Source: a bacterium (lineage in GTDB: Bacteria; Elusimicrobiota; Elusimicrobia; UBA1565; UBA9628). Taken from it: a stretch of 55,094 bases of DNA. A program made the position numbers and the translations under genes. A model generated the notes under the pieces. That model saw nothing but the letters and a program-made list of their open reading frames with translations. It made no database searches and had not been told where the DNA came from. Shown here in pieces: positions 8,206-17,393 of the stretch (the stretch's first letter is position 1; each line of letters starts with the position of its first letter). The stretch spans positions 1-55,094 of the forward strand of contig JAJXVH010000013.1 of NCBI GenBank assembly GCA_021782205.1. Direction: 5' to 3'.

Positions 8206-8937
8206 ATGAAGCTCTCGATCGTCGTTCCGGTCTACAACGAGAAGGCCACCTTCCCGATTCTTATCGACAAGGTTCTATCGGTGGCCTTGCCGCGGAATCT
8301 CGAAAAGGAAATCATCATCGTCGAAGGCCGCTCGACGGACGGTACGCGCGATTTGGCGCTCGCGCTCAAGGACCGGCCCGGCGTCAAGGTCGTCTTGGAA
8401 GACGCGCCGCATGGAAAAGGCGCCGCCGTGCGCCGCGGCCTGGCCGAGGCGACCGGCGACTTTCTCGTGATCCAGGACGGCGACCTGGAGTATGACGTCG
8501 CCGATTACGCGCGGCTTCTCAAGCCTCTCTTGGATGGGACGTGCGACGTCGTGTTTGGTTCCCGTGAACTGGGATCGTCGCGCCGCTGGCTCTTCCGCGA
8601 GCTCTCCGGGCGCGATCGCTTCTACGGCCTTTTCGTGAACTCCGGCGGCGCACTGTTGTCTGCGTTGTTTAACATTCTCTACGGCACGCATCTGACCGAC
8701 GGCGCGACGATGTTCAAGTTCTTCCGCTTGCGAGATCTGCGTGAGTTGACTCTACGAAGCGACGTCTTCGATTACGACTGGGAGATTATCGGGAAACTGG
8801 CGAAGCGCGGAAAGACATTTCTCGAGTTGCCGGTGAACTACCGCGCGCGCAGCCGCGAAGAAGGAAAAAAGATTCGTGTGTGGCGCGACGGACCGCGTGT
8901 CCTGTTCGCGATCCTGCGCTACCGTTTCATGGATTGA
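8206..8937 (+). CDS. Family 2 glycosyltransferase
   Basis: GT-A fold glycosyltransferase of family GT2 (243 residues), related to polyprenyl-phosphate mannosyl/glucosyltransferases. It shows SIVVPVYNEKATF at the N-terminus, EGRSTDGTRD, GKGAAVRRGL, and the metal-binding QDGDLEYD (the DxD-type motif). There is no C-terminal membrane segment. It starts four bases after hddA and directly precedes a GT-C protein, so it may make the lipid-linked sugar donor that the membrane enzyme uses; this pairing is inferred. Confidence 0.87.
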   Translation: MKLSIVVPVYNEKATFPILIDKVLSVALPRNLEKEIIIVEGRSTDGTRDLALALKDRPGVKVVLEDAPHGKGAAVRRGLAEATGDFLVIQDGDLEYDVADYARLLKPLLDGTCDVVFGSRELGSSRRWLFRELSGRDRFYGLFVNSGGALLSALFNILYGTHLTDGATMFKFFRLRDLRELTLRSDVFDYDWEIIGKLAKRGKTFLELPVNYRARSREEGKKIRVWRDGPRVLFAILRYRFMD

Positions 8938-8960
8938 AGCGTGAACATGAGGCCGGGGCG

Positions 8961-10244
8961 ATGATCCGACGGGGAATGCTATTCTTGTCGAAAATTCCGG
9001 ACTGGGCATGGTTGGCGACGGCGTTCCTTTTGCGCGCCGGGTTCGTGCTGACGATCGGTGAGAGGCTTCTGCAGACCGACGAGTTGGGCTACACCGGCGC
9101 CGCGGCGCAGTGGGCGGCGACCGGGATCATCGGTGCCGGCGGGAAGGCGGTGGCCTTGCCGCTTCTGCCGGCGCTTTTTTTTGGCGCGTTTTTTAAATTC
9201 AGCTCCCGCCTTCTTTGGCCGCGCCTAGGCCAAGCCGTTGTCGGGACGCTTGCCGCCTGGCTGATTGGAAGGATGGCGCGGACATTGAGCGGCTCGGAAG
9301 CCGCGGGCCGCGCGGCGCTGGCAGTAGCCTGCGTGTATCCGTTCTTCATCTACTACTGCGGGATTCTCCAATCGGAGACGCTGGACGTGACCATGATCGC
9401 GGCGGGCCTGTGGGCGCTTGGCGCGAGCCTAGCGGACGGCGGAAAAGATGCGCCGCGCGCGGCGGCCGCCGGTTTATTTCTCGGCGTATCCGCGCTGGTC
9501 CGTGCCGAAAGCTTTCCCATTTTCGGCGTGATCTGGCCCGCTCTTCTCGTTCTTACCGCGACGGGACGCTGGCGCCTGCGGGCTTGGTCGCTGGCGGCTG
9601 TATTTTGGCTTGCCCCTATCCTGTGCATGTGCGCGCGCAACCAGCGAGCGACCGGACACTTCACGTTGGACGACCACGGCGGGATGGCGATGGTGCACGG
9701 CACCATCTTGTTTAATCTTAATGAACAGGACACCGGTATCGCGATGTCCGAATTCAAGCAGACGTCGATCTACCGTGAGGGGCAGTCTCTTGATGACCAT
9801 GAGCGCGACCGATTCTATTTGAGAGAAAGCCTTGAATTCATGTCTTCTCATCCGGCCCAGACGGTCCGCCAATGGGGGGCTAAATGCGTCAATTTCTGGC
9901 GCTTCTATCCAAGGCTCGATAAGCGCTATGCCGAGACTTCCTTCAGCCATCCCGGCGCCGGATTCAGCCGTCTGGCTCTAGTCGTCATTAGTCTCCTTTT
10001 TGAGCCGTGGTTGATCGTGGGAGGCCTCTGCGGCCTATGGGATATGCGGCACCGATGGCCGTACCTCCTGCCGGGGGTGCTGTTCCTGGCCGGGACCATG
10101 GCCGTTCACGTGCTGAGCGTCAGCCAGATGCGCTACCGGCTCCCCATCATGCCCATCCTGATGGTCGGCGCCGCGTCACTGCTGGCGCGGCTGGCTGGCG
10201 GTAAGAGCGCGGATTGCCGGTTCAGGTCCAGGCCGCGAGATTAG
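8961..10244 (+). CDS. GT-C membrane glycosyltransferase (ArnT/PMT-like)
   Basis: A 427-residue integral membrane protein with about ten to twelve membrane segments and the GT-C layout. The first periplasmic loop carries the acidic pair in LLQTDELGYTG, followed by YPFFIYYCGILQSE, and a SALVRAESFPIF stretch resembling the conserved Arg-x-Glu region. Such enzymes move a sugar from a polyprenyl-phosphate donor to lipid A, glycan or protein in the periplasm. ATG at 8961 is chosen; GTG-type starts upstream lie in the GT2 gene. The last 23 bases overlap the convergent methyltransferase gene. Confidence 0.8.
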   Translation: MIRRGMLFLSKIPDWAWLATAFLLRAGFVLTIGERLLQTDELGYTGAAAQWAATGIIGAGGKAVALPLLPALFFGAFFKFSSRLLWPRLGQAVVGTLAAWLIGRMARTLSGSEAAGRAALAVACVYPFFIYYCGILQSETLDVTMIAAGLWALGASLADGGKDAPRAAAAGLFLGVSALVRAESFPIFGVIWPALLVLTATGRWRLRAWSLAAVFWLAPILCMCARNQRATGHFTLDDHGGMAMVHGTILFNLNEQDTGIAMSEFKQTSIYREGQSLDDHERDRFYLRESLEFMSSHPAQTVRQWGAKCVNFWRFYPRLDKRYAETSFSHPGAGFSRLALVVISLLFEPWLIVGGLCGLWDMRHRWPYLLPGVLFLAGTMAVHVLSVSQMRYRLPIMPILMVGAASLLARLAGGKSADCRFRSRPRD

Positions 10245-10902
10245 ACGCGAACGGCCGCCAGCCAAAGCCGACGTACTCTGTGCGCACGCGCCCGGGGTCC
10301 GTGAACAGCGCGGCCAATTCGGCGGCGGTCATATGATTGAGGTTGTCTTCGCTCGCCCAATGCCTTAAAGGCGTCCATCCGAGCAGAGCGCGAAAGACCG
10401 ATGCCGGAAGATAGTGCAGGAATGGCAGCCCAGTGTGCTGCTCGATGGGAAACCAGCGATTGGGCGCGGCGATAAAGACGCGGCGTCCGACGCGCTGGGC
10501 TTCGCGCACGAAGGCGGACTGCCGTTCGCGCGACCCGGCGTGCTCCAGCACGGCGTTTGAGTAGACGATGTCGAAACTTTTGTCGGGGAACGGCAGAGGC
10601 TCGTGCGGGCGGATGCGCTGGAAGGCAACGCCCGGATAAGTCTGCGCGACGCTTTCGGAATCCTCCAGGCCGGCGCAGGTGATGTTCTCGGGGTGCGGGT
10701 AAAGGCGCTCCAGGACGTTGGCCTCCAGGGCGGCGGTGTCACCCGACACGCCGATGTCCAGTATTTTCGCGGTCGCTGAGGGATTCATGCGGGCGATAAA
10801 TAAAGCGTAGATGCGGCGGCGCGCGCTTAGGGAAATGCGTGACACCAGCGGCAACGCGCCGGCATGGGCGTAGTAGATGGAATCAGTCGCGGGATCGCTC
10901 AT
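10222..10902 (-). CDS. Class I SAM-dependent methyltransferase
   Basis: 226 residues. A Rossmann-type methyltransferase core is visible: motif I KILDIGVSGDTAA (an unusual Ser-Gly instead of the commoner Gly-x-Gly), FDIVYSNAVLEHAGS as motif IV/post-motif, and RVFIAAPNRWFPIEQHTG. The substrate is unknown; surface-glycan modification is the natural guess from its neighbours. TAAAAT (10920-10925) lies 17 bases before the start and may be its -10 box, giving a leader of about ten bases without a clear Shine-Dalgarno motif. Confidence 0.82.
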   Translation of the reverse strand: MSDPATDSIYYAHAGALPLVSRISLSARRRIYALFIARMNPSATAKILDIGVSGDTAALEANVLERLYPHPENITCAGLEDSESVAQTYPGVAFQRIRPHEPLPFPDKSFDIVYSNAVLEHAGSRERQSAFVREAQRVGRRVFIAAPNRWFPIEQHTGLPFLHYLPASVFRALLGWTPLRHWASEDNLNHMTAAELAALFTDPGRVRTEYVGFGWRPFASNLAAWT

Positions 10903-10981
10903 CGTGGAGGCGGCGTCCTATTTTACCAGTTGCTCGATCCAGGCGGGGGTTGGCGCCGTTACGCCGAAGCGCGGTGTGCCC

Positions 10982-11821
10982 TTAAGAACGCCAAGACGCG
11001 GCCATTCCCGCATCGCGAATGGCAAGAAAATTTGAAAACCCAAACTTCTCGTAGGTCTTGTCGTAGCCGTCCATGAAAATAAGGCGTTCTCGCGCGAGCT
11101 TGCCGACGATGTAACCTTTATCGATCAGCGGAGTCACGGCCTCGCGCAGGAAGTGGCCTGCGTCGATCCAGCCGTGAAAATATTCGAACTGCACATAGTC
11201 AATTGCTTTGCGCGAAAGCATCTCTTCGAAACCGCGCAGCACTTCAACCTCGTGACCCTCCGTGTCGATCTTCAAAAGATGAACCCGCTTGATTCCGCGC
11301 AGAGCGCAGAATGCGTCGCCGCGCAGGAGCGAGACCGTTTCTTGCTTTGCCGCGCGGCTCGGGCCGTCGCCGGAATAATCGGCCAGAGAATGTTCGTGGA
11401 GGGAATTCGTTCCATGAAGTTCCCCATCGACATGAAGAATGCCCTCACCATCTTGATCGCTGAGCGCCGCTTGGACCGGATGGATTCTCGCGGATGAGCG
11501 CCTTCTTTCGACCGTCTCTTTAAGCCGCGCGAAAGTTGCGGCGGAGGGCTCGACACTATAAATATCTGATCCCTCGGGAAGGCCGTCCACCGCCTGCAGG
11601 GTCCACTCGCCGACATGCGCTCCGGCATCGATCAGGACGGCGGCTCCGCTTAAGGAGCGCTTGATTCGCCCCAGGGCCCAGTACTCGCCGTTGGAATTCG
11701 GATCGTAGTCGTCATCTCCGCGTGCGCGGTTGGCGATGTGCATCCCTAGACGAAACTGAGCGTCGGGGCTCAGGGTCCAATCGAGCAGACCGTCGACGAC
11801 GCGCTTGACGAGGCGGAGCAT
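10982..11821 (-). CDS. FkbM family methyltransferase
   Basis: 279 residues. FkbM-type SAM methyltransferases usually O-methylate sugars or small molecules. Seen here: motif I VLIDAGAHVGEWTLQA (about residues 63-78), SVEPSAATFARLKE, and the FkbM hallmark HLLKIDTEGHEVEVLRGF followed by YVQFEYFHGWID. A second FkbM gene lies at the far end of the window, also among glycan genes. The start is an ATG six bases after a TAAAAT box, suggesting a leaderless message. Confidence 0.88.
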   Translation of the reverse strand: MLRLVKRVVDGLLDWTLSPDAQFRLGMHIANRARGDDDYDPNSNGEYWALGRIKRSLSGAAVLIDAGAHVGEWTLQAVDGLPEGSDIYSVEPSAATFARLKETVERRRSSARIHPVQAALSDQDGEGILHVDGELHGTNSLHEHSLADYSGDGPSRAAKQETVSLLRGDAFCALRGIKRVHLLKIDTEGHEVEVLRGFEEMLSRKAIDYVQFEYFHGWIDAGHFLREAVTPLIDKGYIVGKLARERLIFMDGYDKTYEKFGFSNFLAIRDAGMAASWRS

Positions 11822-11827
11822 CGCGAG

Positions 11828-11833
11828 ATTTTA
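11828..11833 (-). promoter_or_regulatory. -10 box TAAAAT before the FkbM gene
   Basis: On the minus strand TAAAAT is followed by six bases (CTCGCG) and then the ATG at 11821, placing the expected transcription start on the start codon. Confidence 0.5.
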
Positions 11834-11892
11834 GCTTTCTTACGGCGCGCTCACGTCGCGGGCCTCCGGTGATTTTATAGTATGGCGATCCA

Positions 11893-12918
11893 GTGGAAAA
11901 CGACGCAGGTTCCTGTCCGGCGTGTCTTCGGAGCGTGCGGCCTTTGTTCATCGAAGCGCACGCGGATCGCGTTTTGGGCGAGGGATATCGCGTCCTGCGG
12001 TGCCCCGACTGCGGCGTCGATTTTTCCGAACCGCGCGTGGCCGTAGGCCCGGATTGGTATGAAAAATCGGCTCCGCTGCGTGCGATAGAGCGCCGGCCGC
12101 CGCCGGAGTCGGACTGGAGATTCCGGCAGTTCATTTCCGATTCTTTGCCCCCCGGGCGCTTGCTTGATGTCGGGTGTGGAGACGGTGGTTTTTTGAGATT
12201 GGTCCGGGACATCGGCTTTTCGCCCGCGGGATTCGATTATGAAAAACGCATGGTGGATTTGGCCCGTTCGCGCGGCATTGCGGACGCGGAATGCGCGGAG
12301 TTCGGCGCGTATTGCCGGGGCCGTGCCGCGGAGGAATTCGACTGCGTGACCTTGTTCGACGTGCTGGAGCACGTGCCCGAGCCGGCCGCGTTTCTCTTGG
12401 AGATTCGACGCCTGCTCAAGCCCGGCGGATATCTGGCCGTCACTTTGCCCAACGCGCTCAGGCCCCTGCCGTGGGGCCGTGAGGAGCATGATTACCCGCC
12501 CTGCCATTTCACGCGGTGGACGCCGGTGGCCATGAAAACTTTTCTGGAACGCCACGGCTTTGATGTCGTGCGCCAGGATGCGTCGAGTCTTTCGCTCGTC
12601 CATCTGGCCGATCATTTCTACTATCTGGCGCTCATGCCGCGGATTCTTCGATTGGCGCGCCGACTGATTTTCGGCCGCGTTTCGACGCAAGCGACGCTGT
12701 CTGAGCTGTACGCGACAAGCCCCTCGAATGGCCGGCAATCTCCGCATGGCTGGCGAGGGCTTCTCGCCGAGAAAGCGGCGCGTCAGCGCCTAACCGACGC
12801 GTTCAAAACGCTGTGCGCGCCGGTCTCTTATTGCGTCGCGATCGCTCTGTCTTTTTATTATCACGCACAACGCAGGGATTGCGGGAATGTTCTCTATACA
12901 TTGGCGCGCCGTCGCTAG
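11893..12918 (+). CDS. Zinc-ribbon class I SAM methyltransferase
   Basis: 341 residues. An N-terminal zinc ribbon (CPAC near residue 8 and CPDC near residue 38) leads into a methyltransferase core with motif I LLDVGCGDGGFLRLV, FDCVTLFDVLEHVPEP, and GGYLAVTLPNALR. This architecture (Methyltransf_23 with a leading Cys-ribbon) is common in O-antigen and sugar clusters. The C-terminal 100 residues contain hydrophobic stretches (FYYLALMPRILRLA and YCVAIALSFYYHA) that could touch the membrane. The start is GTG at 11893; the ATG at 11882 is in another frame. Confidence 0.84.
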   Translation: MENDAGSCPACLRSVRPLFIEAHADRVLGEGYRVLRCPDCGVDFSEPRVAVGPDWYEKSAPLRAIERRPPPESDWRFRQFISDSLPPGRLLDVGCGDGGFLRLVRDIGFSPAGFDYEKRMVDLARSRGIADAECAEFGAYCRGRAAEEFDCVTLFDVLEHVPEPAAFLLEIRRLLKPGGYLAVTLPNALRPLPWGREEHDYPPCHFTRWTPVAMKTFLERHGFDVVRQDASSLSLVHLADHFYYLALMPRILRLARRLIFGRVSTQATLSELYATSPSNGRQSPHGWRGLLAEKAARQRLTDAFKTLCAPVSYCVAIALSFYYHAQRRDCGNVLYTLARRR

Positions 12919-12921
12919 CCG

Positions 12922-15030
12922 TCAGGCTAAGTCGATCCAGTTCCAGCGGCTCTGGTAGAGCGCCAGCAGGCGGCGGCGCAGCAGGGCGTGTTCGGCGCGC
13001 CGCAGTTTCGGGTCCGCGGCCAGCAGCGCGGCGGCGTCGGCGCGGGCGTCGGCCAGCAGGCCGGCGTCCTTGACCAGGTCGGCGACTTGCAGGGACAGCT
13101 CGCCCGACTGGGCGACGCCGAGGAGCTCCCCGGGGCCGCGCAGCTTGAGGTCCTCCTCTCCGATGCGAAAACCGTCGGTGGTGGATGCCAAGGTCTCCAG
13201 CCGCGCGCGCGCCTGCGGGGTGCGCGCCTCGCCCACCAGAAAGCAAGACGATTCCGCGGCCCCTCGGCCGATGCGGCCGCGCAACTGGTGGAGACTCGCG
13301 AGGCCGAAGCGATCGGCATTCTGCACCACCATCACGGTGGCGTTGGGCACGTCGATGCCCACCTCGATGACCTGGGTGGCGACCAGCACCTGCGCTCGCC
13401 CGCGCGCGAACTCCTCCATGGCCTGGGCCTTCGCGCGGCCGGGCATGGCGCCGTGGATCAGCGCGACCTTGAGGTCCGGGAAAACCTCGGCGCGCAGGCG
13501 CTCGTATTCGGCCTTCGCGGAGCGCAAGTCCAGGGCGGCGGACTCCTCGATGATCGGGTAGACCACGTAGGCCTGGCGGCCGGCGGCGGTCTCGCGGCGC
13601 ACCGCGGCGAAAGCCTCGGCTTCGGTGGCGAGCGCGGTTTTTATGGGGGTGCGGCCGGGCGGCATTTCGTCGATGGTGGAGATCTCCAGATCGCCGTACA
13701 GCGCGAGGGCCAGCGTGCGCGGGATGGGCGTGGCGGTCATCACCAGCAGGTCGATCAGGCTGCCCTTCTGGCGTAAGGTCGTGCGCTGGCGCACGCCGAA
13801 GCGGTGCTGTTCGTCGATGACGGCCAGCCGCAGGCTTTTGAAGCGCACGTCTTCTTCGAGCAGCGCGTGGGTGCCCACCAGCAGGTCCACTTCGCCGGCG
13901 GCGACGCGCGCCAGAATTTTGTCGCGTTCTTTTTTCGGCGAACGCGAGGTCAGCGAGGCCACGCGCACCGGGAGATTCTTCAGGAATCGGTCCAACGTGG
14001 CGCGGTGCTGCTCGGCCAGGATCTCGGTCGGCGCCATCAAGGCGCCCTGGCCGCCGTTCTCGACGGCCAGCAGGAGCGCCGACAGCGCGACGACGGTCTT
14101 GCCGGAGCCCACGTCGCCCTGCAGCAGCCGCGTCATCGGCGGCGCGCGGCGCAGGTCGTCGAAGATCTCGTTGATCACGCGCTTCTGCGCGGCGGTCAGC
14201 GTGAAGCCCAGGCCCGCGCGAAACGGCGAGAGCAGCGTGCGCTTGACCTCATAGCGGTGCGGCTTGTCCAGGCCGCCGGTCTGGCGGCGCTTGAGCGTCC
14301 AGGCCAGTTCCAGCAGCAGCAGCTCCTCGTAGGCCAGACGCTCGCGCGCGGCCTCAAGTTCCGCCTCCGAGCGCGGGAAATGGATGCCGCGCAGCGCCTG
14401 CGGCGCGGCCAGCAGGCGCCGCCGGGCCGCCAAATCCGCGGGCACCGCGTCCACGGCCGCGTCGGCGTGCGCCTCCATCGCCGCGTACGCGAGTTCGCGC
14501 GCGAAGCGCGGGGACAGGCCCTCGGTCAGCGCGTAGACCGGCGTCAGGCGCGCGACGTGTACGCGCCAGCGCTCGTCGGACAGAGGGTAGTGCTCGTCGA
14601 CACGGATCTCCCGAATGCCGGTCAGGTCCGGATCGGCGCGGCCGACCACCCACAGGTCGGCGCCTTCCCTCACCTCCTGCTTGAGCGCGGAGAACACGTC
14701 GAAGCGGCGGCTGAGGTGCTTGAACCACACGCACTCAACCTTGCCGCGCGCGGTCGCCAGCGTGGCCTTATACAGCGCCAGGCGCGGTCCCGCGCCGAAC
14801 GCGCCGGCGCGCAGCACGCGTCCGCGCGCGACGACCAGCCCTGTGGCGGTGGGCAGGCGCAGGTCTGCCGTTTCATGCCGGTCCTGCCAGGCGCGCGGGT
14901 AGTGATGGAGAAGATCCTCGATGGTACGCACGCCCAGGCGCTCGTAGAGCGCGGCGCGCCGCGGACCCACGCCCTTGAGAAACTGGACGGAGCTCTCCAG
15001 CGTTTCGCTCACGGCGTTGCGGCCGCCCAC
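12922..15030 (-). CDS. recG: ATP-dependent DNA helicase RecG
   Basis: Branch-migration helicase that regresses stalled forks and processes Holliday junctions. At 702 residues it is full length: an N-terminal wedge region beginning VQFLKGVGPRRAALYERLGV, an OB-like domain, Walker A LLQGDVGSGKTVVAL (about 300-314), GTHALLEEDVRF, the DEQH box VIDEQHRFGVRQR, MTATPIPRTLAL, and the TRG-type C-terminus with QVIEVGIDVPNATVMV and QLRGRIGRG. The start is GTG at 15030; an internal GTG at 15012 is possible. It is convergent with the methyltransferase, with three bases between the stop codons. Confidence 0.96.
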   Translation of the reverse strand: MGGRNAVSETLESSVQFLKGVGPRRAALYERLGVRTIEDLLHHYPRAWQDRHETADLRLPTATGLVVARGRVLRAGAFGAGPRLALYKATLATARGKVECVWFKHLSRRFDVFSALKQEVREGADLWVVGRADPDLTGIREIRVDEHYPLSDERWRVHVARLTPVYALTEGLSPRFARELAYAAMEAHADAAVDAVPADLAARRRLLAAPQALRGIHFPRSEAELEAARERLAYEELLLLELAWTLKRRQTGGLDKPHRYEVKRTLLSPFRAGLGFTLTAAQKRVINEIFDDLRRAPPMTRLLQGDVGSGKTVVALSALLLAVENGGQGALMAPTEILAEQHRATLDRFLKNLPVRVASLTSRSPKKERDKILARVAAGEVDLLVGTHALLEEDVRFKSLRLAVIDEQHRFGVRQRTTLRQKGSLIDLLVMTATPIPRTLALALYGDLEISTIDEMPPGRTPIKTALATEAEAFAAVRRETAAGRQAYVVYPIIEESAALDLRSAKAEYERLRAEVFPDLKVALIHGAMPGRAKAQAMEEFARGRAQVLVATQVIEVGIDVPNATVMVVQNADRFGLASLHQLRGRIGRGAAESSCFLVGEARTPQARARLETLASTTDGFRIGEEDLKLRGPGELLGVAQSGELSLQVADLVKDAGLLADARADAAALLAADPKLRRAEHALLRRRLLALYQSRWNWIDLA

Positions 15031-15040
15031 GCGGGTTTGC

Positions 15041-15046
15041 TATGCT
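15041..15046 (+). promoter_or_regulatory. Extended -10 box (TGC-TATGCT) before rpmB
   Basis: TTTGCTATGCT ends 11 bases before the bL28 ATG, giving a leader of about four or five bases. It lies in the 27-base gap between recG and rpmB. Confidence 0.45.
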
Positions 15047-15057
15047 CTGTGTACATT

Positions 15058-15258
15058 ATGTCCTTCAAGTGTCAGATTCCGGGTTGCGGAAAAGGTCCGA
15101 AGACGGGATTCAGCTACAGCCATTCGAACAGGGCGACCAAGCGGATCTTTCGGCCTAACCTCCAGCGGCAAAAGGTCGTCATCGAAGGCCGCACGATGAC
15201 CGCCTACGTGTGCACGGACTGCATCAAGTCCGGGCGCGCGATCCGTCCGACCCGATAA
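15058..15258 (+). CDS. rpmB: 50S ribosomal protein bL28, zinc-ribbon form
   Basis: 66-residue large-subunit protein. The sequence shows CQIPGCGKGPKTG at the N-terminus, SHSNRATKRIFRPNLQ in the middle and VCTDCIKSGRAIRP at the C-terminus. The two Cys pairs (C5/C10 and a CxxC near residues 52-55) make it the Cys-containing (C+) form, expected to bind zinc. It stands alone rather than with rpmG. Confidence 0.94.
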   Translation: MSFKCQIPGCGKGPKTGFSYSHSNRATKRIFRPNLQRQKVVIEGRTMTAYVCTDCIKSGRAIRPTR

Positions 15259-16841
15259 TACCCAAAGGGAGCGTCGCTCTTAAAGGGGGCGTCAGGGCCT
15301 GGGCTTACGCCCTGGCCCTTTTCGTCTTGGCATTTCCCTTATTCAATCCAGACGTCTTCTGGCACTTGGCGGCCGGACGCTGGATTTGGGCCCACCATGC
15401 GGTGCCGCGCGCGGATTCTTTTTCCTTCACGCGCGAAGGAGCGCCCTGGATCGACTTCGAGTGGCTCACGCAGGCGCTCTGGTTTGTCGTCCAGAGCGTC
15501 GCGGGACTTTGGGGTCTATGGGCGCTGAAGGTCGTCCTGATGGCCGCGGCTTTTTTTCCGATCGACGGTCTTCTGCGCGACAAGGGGGCGACGCCGCTGG
15601 CGCGCGCCGCCGCCGCGGCGCTGTGGAGTGGCGCCGCGCTGGGCGTGGCCGACGTGCGCCCCGACCTGGCCTCGCTGATATTCTTCGGCGTACTCCTGCG
15701 CCGCCTGGAGGCGGGACGTGCCTCCTTCCGCTTTGGGTTCGTGTTGTTTGCTCTGTGGTGCAATCTGCACGCGGGCTTCGTCTTCGGCTTCGCGTTGTAT
15801 GCGCTGTATGCCGCCGTCTCGATGCGCCGCGGACGCGACACGACGGCCGTCGCATCGGAGGCGGCGGGAGCGGCGCTCGGCTGTCTGCTCAATCCTTACG
15901 GCTGGGGCCTGTTCTCGGTCTATTTCGCCCATGCGTCCGGGCCTTCCGTCAAACGCTACGTGATGGAGTGGGCACCACCTACATGGCGGCATTCGTTTCA
16001 GATTCCGCTGGTCGCGCTCTTATTCGCCGCGCTGGCCGCGCTAGCCGTGCGTCTGTCCCGGCGCCGCCGCATGCCCGCGGAATTGACCGCGGCCACCGCG
16101 CTGTTTGGTGCCGCCGCCGCGTTCAGCGCCCGCTTCGGCGGCTTTTTTGCCTCCTCCGTCGCCGCGTTGGCCTTCTGTGTGTTCCCCGATCCGCCGGCCG
16201 TCGCCGTCGCTCTTGGGCTGGCGGTGCTGACGCCGATGATCCCCGTATTCCAAAACCGCTGGACCTATCCGTTCCATTCGAACTATGTCGCGCGGCGCGC
16301 GGTGACTTTCGTGGCGTGCCAGAAGGCAACGCTCGGCGGCCTGCGCCTGTTCAATCAATACGAGTGGGGCGGCGATATGGACTGGCGCCTGGGCCCGGGC
16401 TGGCGCGTCTTCGACGACGGCCGCTACCTTTTCGCGGGACTGCTCGCGCAGACGCAGGGTGCTCTGGAAAGTCCGCGGTCATTGGATGAATTCGCGTCGC
16501 GTTGGCGACTGGACGGTTTCCTGATCGCGGATTATCCGAGCAAGGCGGAGACGGTTCGTATCGAAAGCGACGGCACACGCCGCGAGATTCCGCGGCCCTG
16601 GCACATTCTTTTTTTCCCGCGACAGCGCTGGGCGCTGGTCTATTGGGATGATCAAGCCCTGCTCTATGTCGACCGCGCGAAAGTCCCCGCGGACTGGCTG
16701 GCGGCGCACGAGTATCGCTGGCGTCATCCTGGAGACGACGCCGCTCTCTCCGATGCGTTGGCGCACGACGAAGTGCCGCGCGCGGCCCTGGCCGCCGAAG
16801 ACGCGCGCCACGCCGCCGAACTCGCGGCCGGAGTCTATTAG
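15210..16841 (+). CDS. Polytopic membrane protein of the WHL...EWL type, start uncertain
   Basis: About 520-543 residues with roughly ten membrane segments and a soluble C-terminal portion. The N-terminal loop reads PDVFWHLAAGRWI, then VPRADSFSFTREG and WIDFEWLTQALWF. I recognise this pattern from large uncharacterised bacterial membrane proteins that resemble GT-C glycosyltransferases, so a sugar-transfer role is a guess. The only usual start codon is GTG at 15210, inside rpmB by 49 bases; otherwise the gene would need a CTG or TTG near 15310-15330. The stop codon is part of the 5-bp target duplication of the adjacent insertion element. Confidence 0.75.
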   Translation: MHGLHQVRARDPSDPIIPKGSVALKGGVRAWAYALALFVLAFPLFNPDVFWHLAAGRWIWAHHAVPRADSFSFTREGAPWIDFEWLTQALWFVVQSVAGLWGLWALKVVLMAAAFFPIDGLLRDKGATPLARAAAAALWSGAALGVADVRPDLASLIFFGVLLRRLEAGRASFRFGFVLFALWCNLHAGFVFGFALYALYAAVSMRRGRDTTAVASEAAGAALGCLLNPYGWGLFSVYFAHASGPSVKRYVMEWAPPTWRHSFQIPLVALLFAALAALAVRLSRRRRMPAELTAATALFGAAAAFSARFGGFFASSVAALAFCVFPDPPAVAVALGLAVLTPMIPVFQNRWTYPFHSNYVARRAVTFVACQKATLGGLRLFNQYEWGGDMDWRLGPGWRVFDDGRYLFAGLLAQTQGALESPRSLDEFASRWRLDGFLIADYPSKAETVRIESDGTRREIPRPWHILFFPRQRWALVYWDDQALLYVDRAKVPADWLAAHEYRWRHPGDDAALSDALAHDEVPRAALAAEDARHAAELAAGVY

Positions 16842-16843
16842 TT
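16839..16843. repeat. Target-site duplication TAGTT, left copy
   Basis: TAGTT at 16839-16843 includes the TAG stop of the upstream membrane-protein gene; the matching copy is at 17394-17398. Confidence 0.7.
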
Positions 16844-17393
16844 CGTTGCTCCTGAAAAATCTGCTCTAAAATCTGACCCCGTCATCGACGAGCGCGGTTG
16901 AATTCCTCGATGAGGAACGATCCGATGTCCGGCACCTCTCCGTCGTAAAATCCCCTCATGCTCCAGCTCAAGCCTGAGACCCCGGACCTGTGGGACGGCA
17001 TCCTCCCCGAATAACTGCGCAAGCTCCCGGAGGAACTGGCCTGAGTCGACATCCTGCGCCGGGGCAAAGACCCGCGCGTGCGCGGGCATCTCGAGACGAC
17101 GCTGGGCCTCGCTGATCGTGCCGCCGACCAGAGCGCGGAGCGCCTGGCCGCCGGCAAACCCACGGATCGCGTCGTCAGTCTCATCGATCCGGGCGCTCGC
17201 CCTATCGTGAAGAGCAAGCTCGCCGTGCCCCTCGAATCGTACCGCGGTTGGTGCGTGATCGCGGCGAACCTGTAGTCCGTCGTGGGAAGCCGGGCGCCGA
17301 TGTTCGACGCAAGACGAAAGAGTGGGGCCGTCTCCCCGCCGACGGCCGTCGCAGAGCAAAAACGGTCTTGTTGGTCGCTTTTTTAGGAGCAAC
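16844..17393 (+). mobile_element. Decayed insertion sequence, 550 bp, with terminal inverted repeats
   Basis: This is the only stretch longer than 300 bases without a live gene. Its ends are inverted repeats: 16845-16859 (GTTGCTCCTGAAAAA) and the complement of 17379-17393 (GTTGCTCCTAAAAAA), matching at 14 of 15 positions. TAGTT flanks both sides (16839-16843 and 17394-17398), as a target-site duplication would. Inside is a transposase remnant with in-frame stops and a deleted core. Removing the element and one TAGTT copy restores two convergent genes whose stop codons touch. I cannot name the family; the protein remnant is IS5/IS1182-like. Confidence 0.82.
16958..17275 (+). pseudogene. Transposase remnant with in-frame stops and internal deletion
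   Basis: Read in one frame from the ATG at 16958, the start resembles the N-terminus of IS5/IS1182-type transposases (LWDGILPE, stop, LRKLPEELA, stop, VD). It then jumps to material resembling the domain centre (PTDRVVSLIDPGARPIVKSK) before a stop at 17273-17275. The TAA and TGA in the N-terminal part and the missing catalytic segments make it dead. Beyond the stop, a shifted frame gives a basic RGKPGAD-like stretch that may be the C-terminal remnant. Family assignment is by eye only. Confidence 0.65.

Noticed and set aside
10222-10244. Overlapping 3' ends of convergent genes as an antisense regulatory device
   Set aside because: A 23-base overlap (and 19 bases at 51606-51624) is ordinary in so compact a genome; nothing else suggests regulation.
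13804-15057. Long plus-strand frame antisense to recG leading into bL28
   Set aside because: RecG motifs fill the other strand; only the last 66 codons, from 15058, are a real protein.
16838-17392. 184-codon minus-strand frame across the insertion-sequence relic
   Set aside because: It spans both inverted repeats and matches no family I know; transposase-like residues are on the plus strand.
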